Below, piece by piece: positions 23,701 through 30,858 of a DNA stretch of 64,000 bases. The first letter of the stretch is position 1; each line of letters starts with the position of its first letter. The translations under genes and the position numbers were made by a program. The stretch is from Bolinopsis microptera (taxonomy: Eukaryota > Ctenophora > Tentaculata > Lobata > Bolinopsidae): assembly GCF_026151205.1 (NCBI RefSeq), contig NC_087072.1:12004169-12068168 (forward strand), read 5' to 3'. Under the pieces are notes generated by a model that worked only from the letters and a program-made list of their open reading frames with translations, made no database searches and was not told where the DNA came from.

Positions 23701-26700
23701 TCCCTTATCGAGACGGCTTTGCTCTCGAAGAAGTCGAGTTCATCTGGTTACTTGGAGGAAATCAAGGCATGGTTTGGACGGATTTGGCTGTGACTCAACG
23801 TAATATTCCTTTTTAACATAAGATTGCGTTTTGTGGAACAATTGCTTAATCAAATTATGTAGGATACGAGATGGTTAAAATTGTCTCTGATATCTAATTT
23901 CCATTGACGTTTCCCAACAATACACTTACACAGCAAGAATTGCTAAAGATACAGAACTAAAGATGGTGGCTGCAACTCAGAGCAGCATCGGCTGGAATGG
24001 AGTTCCAACAAGAGCCATTGATGGATATACTGATGGAAACTTCTGGGCTCGGTAAGTTGACATCGTCTACTCGTCTAGATTCTAGATTGGTAGGTAATAC
24101 TGATAAATAAATTTTTAGCACTTGAACTGTTAATAAACAATAAAAGTTGACAAAAAACGGATGTATTATATTCTATGCACAGTGGGAACTTGATGATAAA
24201 AATGGCTTGGAGTTTGAGATAACTGCCAATATTTCAGCTCCTGCATGCACTCTGAAGGGTTTAAAAACAACTGGTGGATGGCAACTCTGGCTGAGAATTC
24301 CGCTGTTAGCAAAGTTGTTATCCACAACAGGGTGGATTGTTGTTCCGAGAGGATTAATGGAGCTAAGGTTAGCACGCCTAAAAACATGAATTATCAGGAG
24401 ATATTGTCCAATCAGAGCACAGTGGTTACACCACGTGACACAAACCAACCAATCAGAGCACAGTGGTTACACCACGTGACACAACCTAACCAATCAGAAC
24501 ACAGTATTTACACCACGTGACACAAACTAACCAATCAGAGCACAGTGTTTACACCACGTGACACAAACTAACCAATCAGAGCACAGTGGTTACACCACGT
24601 GACACAAACTAACCAATCAGAGCACAGTATTTACACCATGTGACACAAACTAACCAATCAGAACACAGTATTTACACCACGTGACACAAACTCACCAATC
24701 AGAGCACAGTATTTACACCACGTGACACAAACTAACCGATCAGAGCACAGTGGTTACACCACGTGACACAACCTAACCAATCAGAGCACAGTACCTAAAA
24801 CATGAATTATTCAGAAGTTCAGAGATGTTGTCTATAAAACCTCCGCAAATCTCAACATTTAACTAGTTTATATTATTAAGGTATTATAGTATTATAATAT
24901 TAAGGTATTGTAGTATTATCTCACTCCCATCAAGATTTACGTGGGCGAAGTGTTTTGTGGAGAGGTTCATTACAAAGCCGGTGTGGTTATATACGAGGTG
25001 CAATGTGGTGGAACAGTGGGAGGAAGTGTTAAGATAGTACAGAATGACCAGTATCTGACGTTATGTGAGGTGCAGGTATTTGGAGCACCTTCTCAACACA
25101 TCCCCCTCACTAACATTGCTACAGGTCTGTAACATGAACATTGATAGATAATACATTTGTTAATTGATTGAAATGTTAAATTGTATTAAGTTCATAATTT
25201 TCAGATTTATCATTCTGTAGTTAGAATTATTTCATATTTGATATTTGACGTGAACATTAAGGCGCCACAGTATGAGCATTATTAAAGTCACTATTGTGGC
25301 GGTACATTAGAACTAGACATATGCAGAGAGCTGAACAAATAATTAAGCAGGATCTCCGTCCTGGCAGAGTAGTGAAGGATGGTCTGGTGAAGCTAGCAGA
25401 GGTACAGATGGACGCACCAACGGGGACTACTGGGACGGATCCTGCACCCACAGCGCGTCAACCTCCTCTAACAAGTGGACCGTTACTCTCACTGCCGAGT
25501 ACAGGGTTAACAGGGTCGTTATTCACAACAGGGTGGATTGCTGTGCTGACAGGATTCAGGGTGTACAGGTTGGCATTTTGTTATTTACAACATATCAAAC
25601 TTTTAAAATAAAAAAATAGAAAAGTTGGAGGGCACTAAATAACGGTTAGACTGTGAGTGCTGACTAAAGACCGTTAGGCGGTCGCGCGCTACTGCAAGCG
25701 AGAGGGCTCTGGTGAGTGCTGACTCCGACTATGATATCTTGACGCTTCAAAATCTAGATGACATATTTTATAGGTATTTGTGGACAATCGTCTTTGTGGA
25801 ACAGTTGACTACGTGGCTGGGAAGAACGTGTTTGTGGTGGATTGTGCTGATCTGATAGGCAGTGAGGTCAGGGTAACTCAGGACCAAAACTATTTGACCC
25901 TTTGTGAGGTAGAGGTTTTAGGTGAGTCACAACAGTGAAAAACATTGCGATTTCGGCTCAGTCTACTAGCTTATGTAAAACTACATATGATTAATGATAC
26001 ATATGATAGAAGTCAACTATAATAATTGATACTCAATATATAAACTGGATTGGTCCTATATAAATTAACACATTGGATATGATGATAATCTCACCTCCCC
26101 CTTTGGCTTTATGGGCGATAATTTAGGTGACAGTTTCTAGTAAATTATAATTTCTAGTGAAATTACTTTTGTCTCATAGGCGCTGCCACGAGCCAGGTGA
26201 TAACAAGTGCTAGTTCAGAGCCAGGAGTGGTGACGAGGAGGATAACATCAGGGGAGGGCACACCCACCCAGTCTACTACCTCTCCAACTGAAGAAGTTAC
26301 TGAAGTAATCGAAACTACACTTACAGTAGAAATTACCAGCAAGCCAACCGACGAATTAACTGATAGTTCTACTGAAGAAGTTACTGAAGCAGTTACTGAA
26401 GAAGTTACTGAAGAAGTTACTGAAGAAGTTACTGAAGAAGTTACTGAAGAAGTTACTGAAGAAGTTACTGAAGAAGTTACTGAAGAAGTTACTGAAGAAG
26501 TTACTGAAGAAGTTACTGAAGAAGTTACTGAAGAAGTTACTGATGAAGTTACTAATGAAGTTACTGAAGAAGTAACTAGCGCGAGCATGACAACAGTGCG
26601 TGATATAACAGAAGATTACACAATAGTGGGACCCACTGATTCACTGTTGTGCAAGGAAGACGAGTTTATTTGCCCAGAGAGGTGCATATCTACATCCTGG

Positions 26701-29700
26701 AGATGTGATGGAGATATAGACTGTCTCAATGGAGAAGATGAGGAAAATTGTGGTAAGAATTAGTCATTAACCCAGTCTGGCCAAGGTCAAAAAGAAATCG
26801 TGGCAAGTGCCAAGTACGGAATCACGATTTTTCCCATTCTCCGCGACAAATCGCGATTTCCTCAGATCCTTGCGACAAATCGCTATTTTTTCAGTTCTCC
26901 GCGACAAATTGCGCATTTTTCTTTAAATATGAGGACCAAATTTGCCAATTCTCCTTTCAATCCGAGGGCCAAATATTACGTTCTTTATAATTATATGGAA
27001 CCAATCACATCCACAGCCTTCTGAATGTAGGTACGGACTTGAGAAGACCGAAAAATATTTTTTGCTCATCAGGGTAGCATGAAACATGAACAAAAGTAGT
27101 TTCTGATCCAGAACAACTTTGAAAAAATTTCGACTTATACAATTTTCGGTCCGAGTCATTCTCGATAGGTACTTCGATGGTAGAGCTCCCGCTTCCGAGC
27201 TCGTATTGCAACTAGGGGAGGCCGGGAGGTCTGCCTCCCAAGATCGTATTACATGGGGGAAGCCTCGAGTCCAAAATCGTATATCGAGGAGATCTGAGAT
27301 ACGCGTGTACATTTTGACTGTCCATTGTTAATGGACAAGGAAAGTGCCTCAATATGTAACTGTAAGTTACTCTTCTAGTCCATTTTGCAGAAAATTATTT
27401 CTATATATACATAACTCTTATAATAATTCTTACATAATAATTATAATAATTTTTTATTATCACTAGAATCCGCACAGACTTAATATGTGTACACACAAAC
27501 AAACTAGCAAGTCATTACCCTACGAACCAGTCTACCCCTAATTCAGGAGTGTCCGCTTATACTCGGACGATAAGCCCTCGGTCCCCACAAAAGATAATCT
27601 ATAGACTAGTAGTACAATTTGTGAAAAGGAACTCATGGTCAGTCGATAAAACACACGAAAAGCAGTGTGCTCCTTACCCCTTAGTCTCTAGCTTTGTTAT
27701 CAAAACACGTGATTCCACCACGTGATGTTATCTCATTGTAAACTGGGTTTATTCGTTTAATTACGTGTAGTATGGTAAAGTATTAACACAAGTTAACTAA
27801 TAATATTATGTGTATAGTATGAGTACAGATTCGAAGTGGAACATCGAGTTCCGTTCTGGCAAGCTAGGAGGAACCTTTGAGATCGTCTGGAAGGGCTGAT
27901 CTAAAAGCAAGCTCTGCTCAGTATTTATAACTAATCCAACTAGACTAACGAGCTAGTTAACGAATATATGACATCTAACTTTGCTCTGCAATTACATTAT
28001 CTTTCGCCGCGATTTTCGAGATGTTCGCCGCAATTTTGCCTATTTTGGCATGTCGCGGCGCCGCGATTTTTGACCTAAATAATCGCGATTTTCTTTTGTC
28101 ATTGTCTGGCCAATTACATGCTGATACTCTAAACTACTTTATCATCAGTATTTGTACATTCGACATAATTAGATACATAGAGAACGCCAATACACTAAAC
28201 AAGATTTAAATAAATTCAGTTATTTTGTTTACTGTGATTGCTTTCGTAAACCAGGGAATCAAAAAATTATAGTATCAATAATACCGAACGTTGTTAATAC
28301 AACATTCACGCAGGAAATAGTTGTTAATACAACATTCATGCAGGAAATAGTTGTTAATACAACATTCACGCAGGAAATAGTTGTTAATACAACATTCATG
28401 CAGGAAATAGTTGTTAATACAACATTCATGCAGGAAATAGTTGTTAATACAACATTCACGCAGGAAATAGTTGTTAATACAACATTCATGCAGGAAATAG
28501 TTGTTAATACAACATTCACGCAGGAAATAGTTGTTAATACAACATTCACGCAGGAAATAGTTGTTAATACAACATTCACGCAGGAAATAGTTGTTAATAC
28601 AACATTCACGCAGGAAATAGTTGTTAATACAACATTCACGCAGGAAATAGTTGTTAATACAACATTCACGCAGGAAATAGTTGTTAATACAACATTCACG
28701 CAGGAAATAGTTGTTAATACAACATTCACGCAGGAAATAGTTGTTAATACAACATTCACGCAGGAAATATTTGTTAATACAACATTCACGCAGGAAATAG
28801 TTGTAAAGAAAACCAATGCAGAGTTTCATCAGAAGACCCTTTTTTGGAAATGGGTCAAAAGTTGATAGCAAAGAATAAAGAAACTACTTTGGTTGTGGAG
28901 AAAACTGGAAGATTTGTTCTCTACTGCGAAAACAAAAAATTGATTTGGGAGTCCGGTACCGGAGGAGCATCCGTAGTGTCCGGTCTGATCATCCAGGTGA
29001 GTAGTTTTAAATTAATTAAAAGATGTGACGGAAATCCAAGACCTACATAGTCCAACTGTCTCCATTATCATTCATAACCAACACTGGTCTATTCTTACCT
29101 GGGGACCCCAGGCTATTATATTCATGTTCATTATCAAAATCATAATCCGAATAGAGATTCGGCAGAATGACAGGCTGAGTGCCGCCCAGTAAATCTATTC
29201 AAGCTTTGTTCAGATAGTGGTGTAACCCTTTAATACAGTTATCTTGTATTCAGTTATTTGTTACCGGTGTCACACACTCACAACATTTCCAGCGTCACAC
29301 ACTCACAGAGTCACAGTGTCACACACAGCACACTTACAGTGTCACACACTCACAGAGTCACAGTGTCACACACCCACAGAGTCACAGTGTCACACACAGC
29401 ACACTTACAGTGTCACACACTCACAGAGTCACAGTGTCACACACTCACAGAGTCACACACTCACAGCATTTCCAGTGTCACACACTCACAGAGTCATAAT
29501 GTTTCCGGTATCATATTTGTAATGATCGATTATTAATCATAACCAGGCTAATGGTAATATGGTGCTATATGACGACGATAACGAAGTATTGTGGGAAAGT
29601 GGTTCAGGTTCTGCTAACACACAGTCCAGTTACCACACACTGGTAGTAGAGGATGATAACACTCTCGTCCTCTTCAACTCCTGGGGGGTGTCTATATGGG

Positions 29701-29741
29701 AGACTGATACTGCGGGCCTATGTGGGTATATTATATTGTAA
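5685..29741 (+). CDS. Modular secreted multi-lectin gene, about 19-20 coding exons
   Basis: Exons: 5685-5793, 6095-6199, 6333-6452, 6845-7105, 14216-14332, 14948-15065, 15178-15288, 15515-15663, 15974-16123, 18816-18928, 23308-23445, 23685-23799, 23934-24051, 24238-24367, 24935-25124, 25351-25568, 25774-25921, 26180-26752, then 27829-27899 or 28794-28996 plus 29547-29741. Every junction is GT-AG and phase-compatible; the coding sum is 3054 or 3381 nt, both divisible by three. Order of modules: signal peptide (1-36), two-Cys module (37-111), beta/gamma-crystallin (112-198), Thr-rich linker (199-237), galectin 1 (about 238-382), galectin 2 (about 383-535), F-type lectin 1 (536-681), F-type lectin 2 (682-803), acidic repeat linker (804-960), LDLa (about 960-994), C-terminal tail or bulb-type lectin. 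Most module borders are phase 1, the usual sign of exon shuffling in extracellular proteins. The likely role is secreted multivalent glycan binding in innate recognition, mucus or matrix; this is inferred from domains. The main uncertainty is whether this is one transcript or two neighbouring genes; continuous phase favours one. Confidence 0.7.
5818..5925. repeat. Minisatellite, about 19-bp unit (cgtgggcgtgtgtataaca)
   Basis: About five copies lie 25 bp downstream of the signal-peptide exon's splice donor, alternating between a tataacacg and a tatttgacacg variant. Confidence 0.8.
6095..6452 (+). CDS. Two exons of an unclassified two-Cys module in the multi-lectin gene
   Basis: Exons 6095-6199 and 6333-6452 (donors GTCAGT and GTAACC) encode about 75 residues between the signal peptide and the crystallin domain. 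Landmarks are '[20 protein letters not shown]', then C-G-G-I-T-Y, 'FTLRRG' and 'SPSSEISWM'. Two cysteines (EC and DC) are the only ones. The shape A-x-x-x-C ... C-x-G-[IV]-x-Y recalls small PAN/apple-like or WSC-like sugar- and protein-binding modules, but the cysteine count is too low to assign either. It is phase 1 on both sides, so it can be shuffled as a unit. Confidence 0.65.
6519..6627 (+). pseudogene. Degraded duplicate of the signal-peptide exon
   Basis: The stretch from tactcacttctttatgactc to the gacacag/gttggt donor is a diverged copy of 5697-5800, including the splice donor. The copy has lost the equivalent start ATG, has a small insertion in the hydrophobic core, and reads into a stop (CCATACTGA) before the donor. 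It lies in an intron of the same gene, so it could only be a cryptic exon. Confidence 0.75.
6845..7105 (+). CDS. Beta/gamma-crystallin domain exon
   Basis: A single 261-nt phase 1-1 exon encodes the whole domain of 87 residues. The Greek-key signature is visible in '[19 protein letters not shown]', followed by W-x-W-V-D-S-R-Y. The sequence N-D-M-V-S-S fits the (N/D)(N/D)xx(S/T)S calcium-binding motif of microbial and invertebrate beta/gamma-crystallins, so at least one Ca2+ site is predicted. Only one clear pair of Greek-key motifs is present, as in single-domain invertebrate forms. The exon's splice donor (AGCG|GTGAGT) directly abuts the start of the 29-bp minisatellite. Confidence 0.8.
7108..11090. 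repeat. 29-bp minisatellite array, about 137 units (left block)
   Basis: Head-to-tail copies of a 29-bp unit whose core is gttatgtggtgtttaaacc followed by ttgttgatgt. Variants (ttcatgt, gatgcg, gtgttgtttaaac, tttgttcat) are concentrated in the first 1.2 kb, up to about 8340. From there to 11090 the copies are almost identical. The first unit begins inside the splice donor of the crystallin exon (gtgagtggtgtttaaacc). The array resumes at 13779 beyond the LINE insertion. Confidence 0.97.
11087..12288 (+). pseudogene. Reverse transcriptase, N-terminal and catalytic part (frameshifted)
   Basis: Two frames, 11087-11500 and 11503-12288, are the same RT reading frame separated by a single-base deletion. 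The second holds motifs for the fingers and palm including F-D-F-A-K-A-F-D and Y-A-D-D. The start codon reported for the first frame comes from the minisatellite, so it is not a real start. Confidence 0.85.
12285..12532. mobile_element. Foldback element inside the LINE with 14-bp target duplication
   Basis: tggtataatcttaa occurs at 12271-12284 and again at 12533-12546, and removing one copy plus the insert restores the RT frame, so this is a clean insertion. The insert has a 43-bp single-copy lead, then two 63-bp arms (12328-12390 and 12470-12532) that are exact reverse complements. Between the arms is cctgaagatggcgttgacg followed by ccgaaaatttg: CTGAAGA, a 4-bp stem capped by TTGA, then GAAA. 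This resembles the core of the minimal hammerhead ribozymes carried by Penelope-like elements, except for one extra T before stem II. A non-autonomous Penelope-type element is a reasonable guess. Confidence 0.7.
12566..13240 (+). pseudogene. C-terminal region of the LINE RT protein, detached by the foldback insertion
   Basis: The frame continues the RT ORF after the 14-bp target duplication. '[19 protein letters not shown]' is the typical D-L-G-V motif at the start of the region downstream of the palm in CR1/Jockey-type elements, and the stop is at 13238. The rest to 13778 is 3' UTR with an A tail. Confidence 0.85.
13779..14058. repeat. 29-bp minisatellite array, right block, about 9-10 units
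   Basis: This continues the array at 7108-11090 after the LINE. The last unit breaks off at ccttgtt and is fused to aaagtacagccatgctgatt, a copy of sequence that normally lies at 6596. Confidence 0.95.
14059..14213 (+). repeat. Duplicate of the intron segment 6594-6750
   Basis: From agtacagccatgctgattct through tcagttcaaat this stretch matches 6596-6740 with few changes, including the donor CACAG|GTTGGT of the pseudo signal exon. The branch/acceptor end (ttcaaataaaccttcag) now feeds the Thr-rich exon at 14216. Confidence 0.85.
14216..14332 (+). CDS. Thr/Ser/Pro-rich linker exon of the multi-lectin gene
   Basis: A 39-codon phase 1-1 exon between accttcag and GTGAGT. Its sequence is rich in Thr, Ser, Asp and Pro, with a local [11 protein letters not shown] repeat, suggesting an O-glycosylated spacer between the crystallin and galectin domains. 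It has no cysteines. Confidence 0.55.
14382..14485 (+). pseudogene. Truncated duplicate of coding exon 2 and its upstream intron
   Basis: ggaatcggtgtgtcaggtaa through ggaacttggaacaagaacg matches 6056-6114, including the acceptor region (tctag instead of ccag). The copy of the exon runs out after about 20 bases into the gaccgacctcc tandem repeat, so it cannot encode the module. Confidence 0.75.
14493..14755. repeat. GC-rich minisatellite, about 11-bp unit (gaccgacctcc)
   Basis: About 24 imperfect copies with variants cgcccgaccgg and gaccaacctcc. It is much more GC-rich than the flanks. Frames across it (Arg/Pro/Thr-rich one way, Gly/Arg/Val-rich the other) are by-products of the repeat. Confidence 0.9.
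14948..16123 (+). CDS. Galectin domain 1 exons (end of last exon starts galectin 2)
   Basis: Exons 14948-15065, 15178-15288, 15515-15663 and 15974-16123, phases 1, 2, 2, 1, 1. Landmarks: '[18 protein letters not shown]', 'VNIMGP', 'LLHVDFRP', '[16 protein letters not shown]', '[16 protein letters not shown]' and the closing strand '[15 protein letters not shown]'. The carbohydrate-contact set H-x-N-x-R...N...W-x-x-E-x-R is kept except that Asn is replaced by Asp (H-V-D-F-R). Beta-galactoside binding is therefore plausible but the specificity may differ. The final exon runs on into the first strands of galectin 2 ('[15 protein letters not shown]'), which explains the tandem arrangement. Confidence 0.8.
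16245..16575. mobile_element. Foldback element with two 149-bp arms (copy A)
   Basis: Arms 16245-16393 and 16427-16575 are reverse complements with one noticed mismatch, around a 33-nt loop. The ends are tatttgaccaaaaccc. The same foldback with a larger loop recurs at 46841-47354. In both places it is followed by the same ~1.4-kb body. Confidence 0.9.
16576..17945. repeat. Body of a dispersed repeat adjoining the foldback (copy A)
   Basis: This aligns by eye with 47355-48757 in the same orientation; shared anchors include gtgtgcaacttttcgatttt, cttgatgacgtcatcaag-type text, and caattttaacatggttttta. No coding potential is seen. An AT microsatellite interrupts it at 17561-17600. The two copies diverge after cttaatgcctg. 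Confidence 0.85.
17799..18753. mobile_element. Region bounded by CAnTGCTGGC inverted repeats (copy A form)
   Basis: CATGCTGGC at 17799 and GCCAGCATTG at 18744-18753 match CAGTGCTGGC and GCCAGCACTG at 48609 and 48948 in copy B, so these are probably true element termini. Internal content is unrelated between copies except for the first ~150 bp. No protein was recognised. Confidence 0.5.
18155..18280. mobile_element. 126-bp miniature element, 9-bp target duplication (copy 1)
   Basis: Flanked by gtgtaaaag on both sides (18146-18154 and 18281-18289). Ends are ttgattcacgatg and, reversed, ttgtagcgcgatg, an imperfect 13-bp inverted repeat. A second copy lies at 18942-19060. Nine-bp duplications are typical of Mutator-like elements. 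Confidence 0.85.
18816..18928 (+). CDS. Galectin domain 2, first main exon
   Basis: Follows acceptor ctttcag and continues the strand begun in 15974-16123: '[17 protein letters not shown]', '[18 protein letters not shown]', donor AAA|GTACGT in phase 0. The His and Arg sugar contacts are present in H-V-D-F-R. The next galectin strand is more than 4.3 kb away at 23308 because this intron holds a miniature element and a 3.8-kb foldback transposon. Confidence 0.8.
18942..19060. mobile_element. 119-bp miniature element, 9-bp target duplication (copy 2)
   Basis: Flanked by gtattatct at 18933-18941 and 19061-19069, so insertion occurred only 4 bp past the galectin 2 splice donor (GTAC). Nearly identical to copy 1 apart from a 7-bp difference near the middle. 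Confidence 0.88.
19238..23077. mobile_element. 3.84-kb foldback DNA transposon with arms of roughly 0.6 kb
   Basis: The termini are tacagtcaaatccgtc and its reverse complement gacggatttgactgta. The left arm (19238 to about 19860) and the right arm (about 22490 to 23077) are reverse complements with small indels, including the shared tttaattaattaattaa-type blocks. The TACAGT...ACTGTA ends suit a TA target duplication as in Tc1/mariner/pogo elements. The 2.5-kb interior holds decayed coding sequence (21941-22312) but no transposase that I can recognise. It lies in the intron splitting galectin 2. Confidence 0.85.
21941..22312 (+). pseudogene. Dead transposon-borne gene, C-terminal Cys-rich (CxC-like) domain
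   Basis: In frame from 21941: a Leu/Asp start, then '[19 protein letters not shown]', an in-frame TAG at 22070, then '[16 protein letters not shown]', '[14 protein letters not shown]' and '[19 protein letters not shown]' followed by C-x3-C-x2-C-x3-C. I recall this pattern (W...DP..WGW...aP..L...C-x-C...C-x-C) as the C-terminus of an uncharacterised protein family repeated in invertebrate genomes; the function is not known to me. The stop and an unreadable upstream part show that it is inactive. Confidence 0.6.
23308..23799 (+). CDS. Galectin domain 2, remaining exons
   Basis: Exons 23308-23445 and 23685-23799 (phases 0, 0, 1). They encode '[16 protein letters not shown]', '[17 protein letters not shown]' and the closing '[13 protein letters not shown]'. 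Asn, Trp, Glu and Arg of the sugar site are all present, so together with 18816-18928 the site is complete except Asn to Asp in H-V-D-F-R. Acceptors are ccaaag and tctcag, donors GTTAGT and GTAATA. Confidence 0.82.
23934..25124 (+). CDS. F-type lectin (F5/8C-like, FTP) domain 1
   Basis: Exons 23934-24051, 24238-24367 and 24935-25124 (phases 1, 2, 0, 1). Landmarks: '[18 protein letters not shown]', S-C-M-H-S, '[18 protein letters not shown]', then C-G and '[13 protein letters not shown]'. The His of C-M-H-S stands 26 residues before Arg of R-V-D-C-C-S-E-R, matching the fucose-binding signature of F-type lectins (eel agglutinin family). The adjacent Cys pair needed for the disulfide contact is present. 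The second intron contains a 41-bp minisatellite. Confidence 0.85.
24405..24795. repeat. 41-bp minisatellite, about nine units
   Basis: Unit: accaatcagagcacagtggt followed by tacaccacgtgacacaaact. Each unit contains CACGTG and CCAAT-like text. It lies in the second intron of F-type lectin domain 1. Confidence 0.95.
25351..25921 (+). CDS. F-type lectin domain 2
   Basis: Exons 25351-25568 and 25774-25921 (phases 1, 0, 1). The acceptor attaagcag opens with G-S-P-S-W-Q-S-S, then '[18 protein letters not shown]', '[16 protein letters not shown]', '[18 protein letters not shown]' and '[10 protein letters not shown]'. As in domain 1, His and Arg are separated by 26 residues and R-x-D-C-C-x-D-R is intact. 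The exon layout differs from domain 1 in lacking the first intron. Confidence 0.85.
26180..26752 (+). CDS. Acidic repeat linker and LDL-receptor class A domain exon
   Basis: A 573-nt phase 1-1 exon. First comes a Thr/Ser/Glu-rich region. Next are about 17 tandem units of T-E-E-V encoded by a 12-bp repeat (26380-26570), with variants E-A-V, D-E-V and N-E-V. Last is an LDLa module with six cysteines from C-K-E-D-E-F-I-C to E-N-C. The calcium cage residues are visible in '[18 protein letters not shown]'. The repeat should form a long negatively charged, possibly O-glycosylated stalk. The exon ends TGT G|GTAAGA, leaving phase 1 for the next exon. Confidence 0.85.
26753..27828. other. Intron sequence, no recognisable gene
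   Basis: Contains a cgcgacaaatcgcgattt-type cluster at 26800-26925 with a related stretch at 28000-28090 (gccgcgattttttgacc-like text). No supported exons were found on either strand. Confidence 0.4.
27829..27899 (+). CDS. Candidate short terminal exon of the multi-lectin gene
   Basis: After atgagtacag, phase 1 gives D-S-K-W-N-I-E-F then '[15 protein letters not shown]' and TGA at 27897. The phase fits the donor at 26752 and the sequence is amphipathic like a last beta strand. It is short and has a weak acceptor, so it may be an alternative or spurious ending compared with the bulb-lectin exons at 28794. Confidence 0.35.
28291..28800. repeat. 30-bp minisatellite, about 17 units
   Basis: Unit: gaaatagttgttaatacaac followed by attcacgcag, with cacg/catg variants at one site. 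Because the unit is a multiple of three, long artificial frames run through it on both strands. The last unit overlaps the acceptor of the bulb-lectin exon, and every unit carries the same cacgcag|GAAATAG acceptor-like text. Confidence 0.97.
28794..29741 (+). CDS. Bulb-type (mannose-binding) lectin domain, two terminal exons
   Basis: Exons 28794-28996 and 29547-29741, phase 0 at the join. Entering in phase 1 from the LDLa exon gives G-N-S-C, then '[19 protein letters not shown]', 'GRFVLY' and 'WESGTGG'. Across the splice, Q|A-N-G-N-M-V-L-Y reproduces the QxDxNxVxY mannose-binding motif with Asn for Asp. A third, weaker repeat follows (E-D-D-N-T-L-V-L-F) and W-E-T-D. Stop TAA is at 29739. If this is not joined to the upstream gene, the ATG at 28844 could start a shorter protein, but then the first strand would be lost. 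Confidence 0.65.
29262..29495. repeat. Minisatellite in the bulb-lectin intron
   Basis: Irregular tandem repeat built on cacacactcacagagtcaca and cagtgtcacacacagcacac. It ends about 50 bp before the acceptor aaccag at 29546. Confidence 0.9.
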
Positions 29742-29782
29742 TAAGAAGTATTCTCTGTCATTCGAAGAAATTTACTTGTCAC

Positions 29783-29793
29783 AATAAAATAAA
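29783..29793 (+). promoter_or_regulatory. Overlapping polyadenylation signals
   Basis: Two AATAAA hexamers (29783-29788 and 29788-29793) lie 42 bp after the stop of the bulb-lectin exon, supporting 29547-29741 as a true 3' terminal exon. Confidence 0.55.
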
Positions 29794-30858
29794 GCGATAC
29801 ATTTTTCAATTTATGTTTAAGTAGGTAATGTTCTCATTGAATGAATAGCAATTCAAAATTGGCCGGATTCTGACTTTCCTACTTTAGTGAGACTATTTCT
29901 TAGTGAAGCAAGTTCCCTCCCTGCTACTAGAGTATAGTTCCTAATTAGTAATTATGCTCTTAAGTGTGTTCCAAGATTATATAACTAGTGAAACCATGGA
30001 AACAGAATACCCGACATTGAGCTCTAAAATCCCAGCTAATCAGTAATCAGTAAACACGTACTTACAGGTAAACACATAATATACTTACAGGTAAACACAT
30101 ACTTACAGGTAAACACATACTTACAGGTGACGAGACTAAGTTCATGTGAAGATTTCGGTGATAAATATCAAGAACCTTCCAGAAATACCACCACTTACTA
30201 CCACTACCACTACCATGAGTACTATCAACATTAACGGCTTCCAATCTAAAACCAAATGATTCCGATAAACGATCATAAATATGTCTTTGTAAAAAATATA
30301 TGTGTAATTTTCATTGTCAGTATTTGGTTTTAATAGAAACGATATTTTGTATTGCATTCAAGCTTTTTTCTAGAAAAATCTAAATATTTTAATTTTTTAT
30401 TAATTTGTTATTAACTATTGGTTTTTGTTGCTATATAGTCAATGACTTGGCAAGTTGATTCATCAAGCAAATTGTGTTTGTCATTTGTTGGGGTCACGTG
30501 ATAAGTCGTTTAACTTTAAGATCACAGCAATCATAGTGCTTCTCTCGTCCAATGAAAACACTTGTATTGGTATTAAATGATAATAAATAAGAATTAAATT
30601 GTAAATATGAATAATAATAATAAAAATATCTAAAATATCTGAAATATCTGATTAATATCTGATTAATATCTTATTAATATCTGAACCCAATATCATAATA
30701 AATAGCTACAAACTTTCTACCCTTTTCGACACAAACATCTGCAACTGTTAAGATACAGAAATTGAATGTGTATAATGTCAAGAAAATCATTTCATGGAAA
30801 ACTCTCTCGTCAATATAAATATTCTTAATTTTAACTCTCATTATTCGAGTGAAAGTTT
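29794..30858. other. Intergenic between convergent genes
   Basis: Contains ccctgctactagagta at 29926-29941, a match to the terminus of the palindromic element at 56653-59518, and a three- to four-copy repeat (aggtaaacacatacttac) at 30066-30128. Otherwise AT-rich with no gene seen. Confidence 0.5.

Noticed and set aside
25257..25305. Short inverted repeat gcgccacagta / cactattgtggcg as a MITE
   Set aside because: Only about 45 bp, without a target duplication; could be chance.
28259..28871. Long minus- and plus-strand frames with 10-residue repeats
   Set aside because: Generated by the 30-bp minisatellite, whose length is a multiple of three; no start or domain support.
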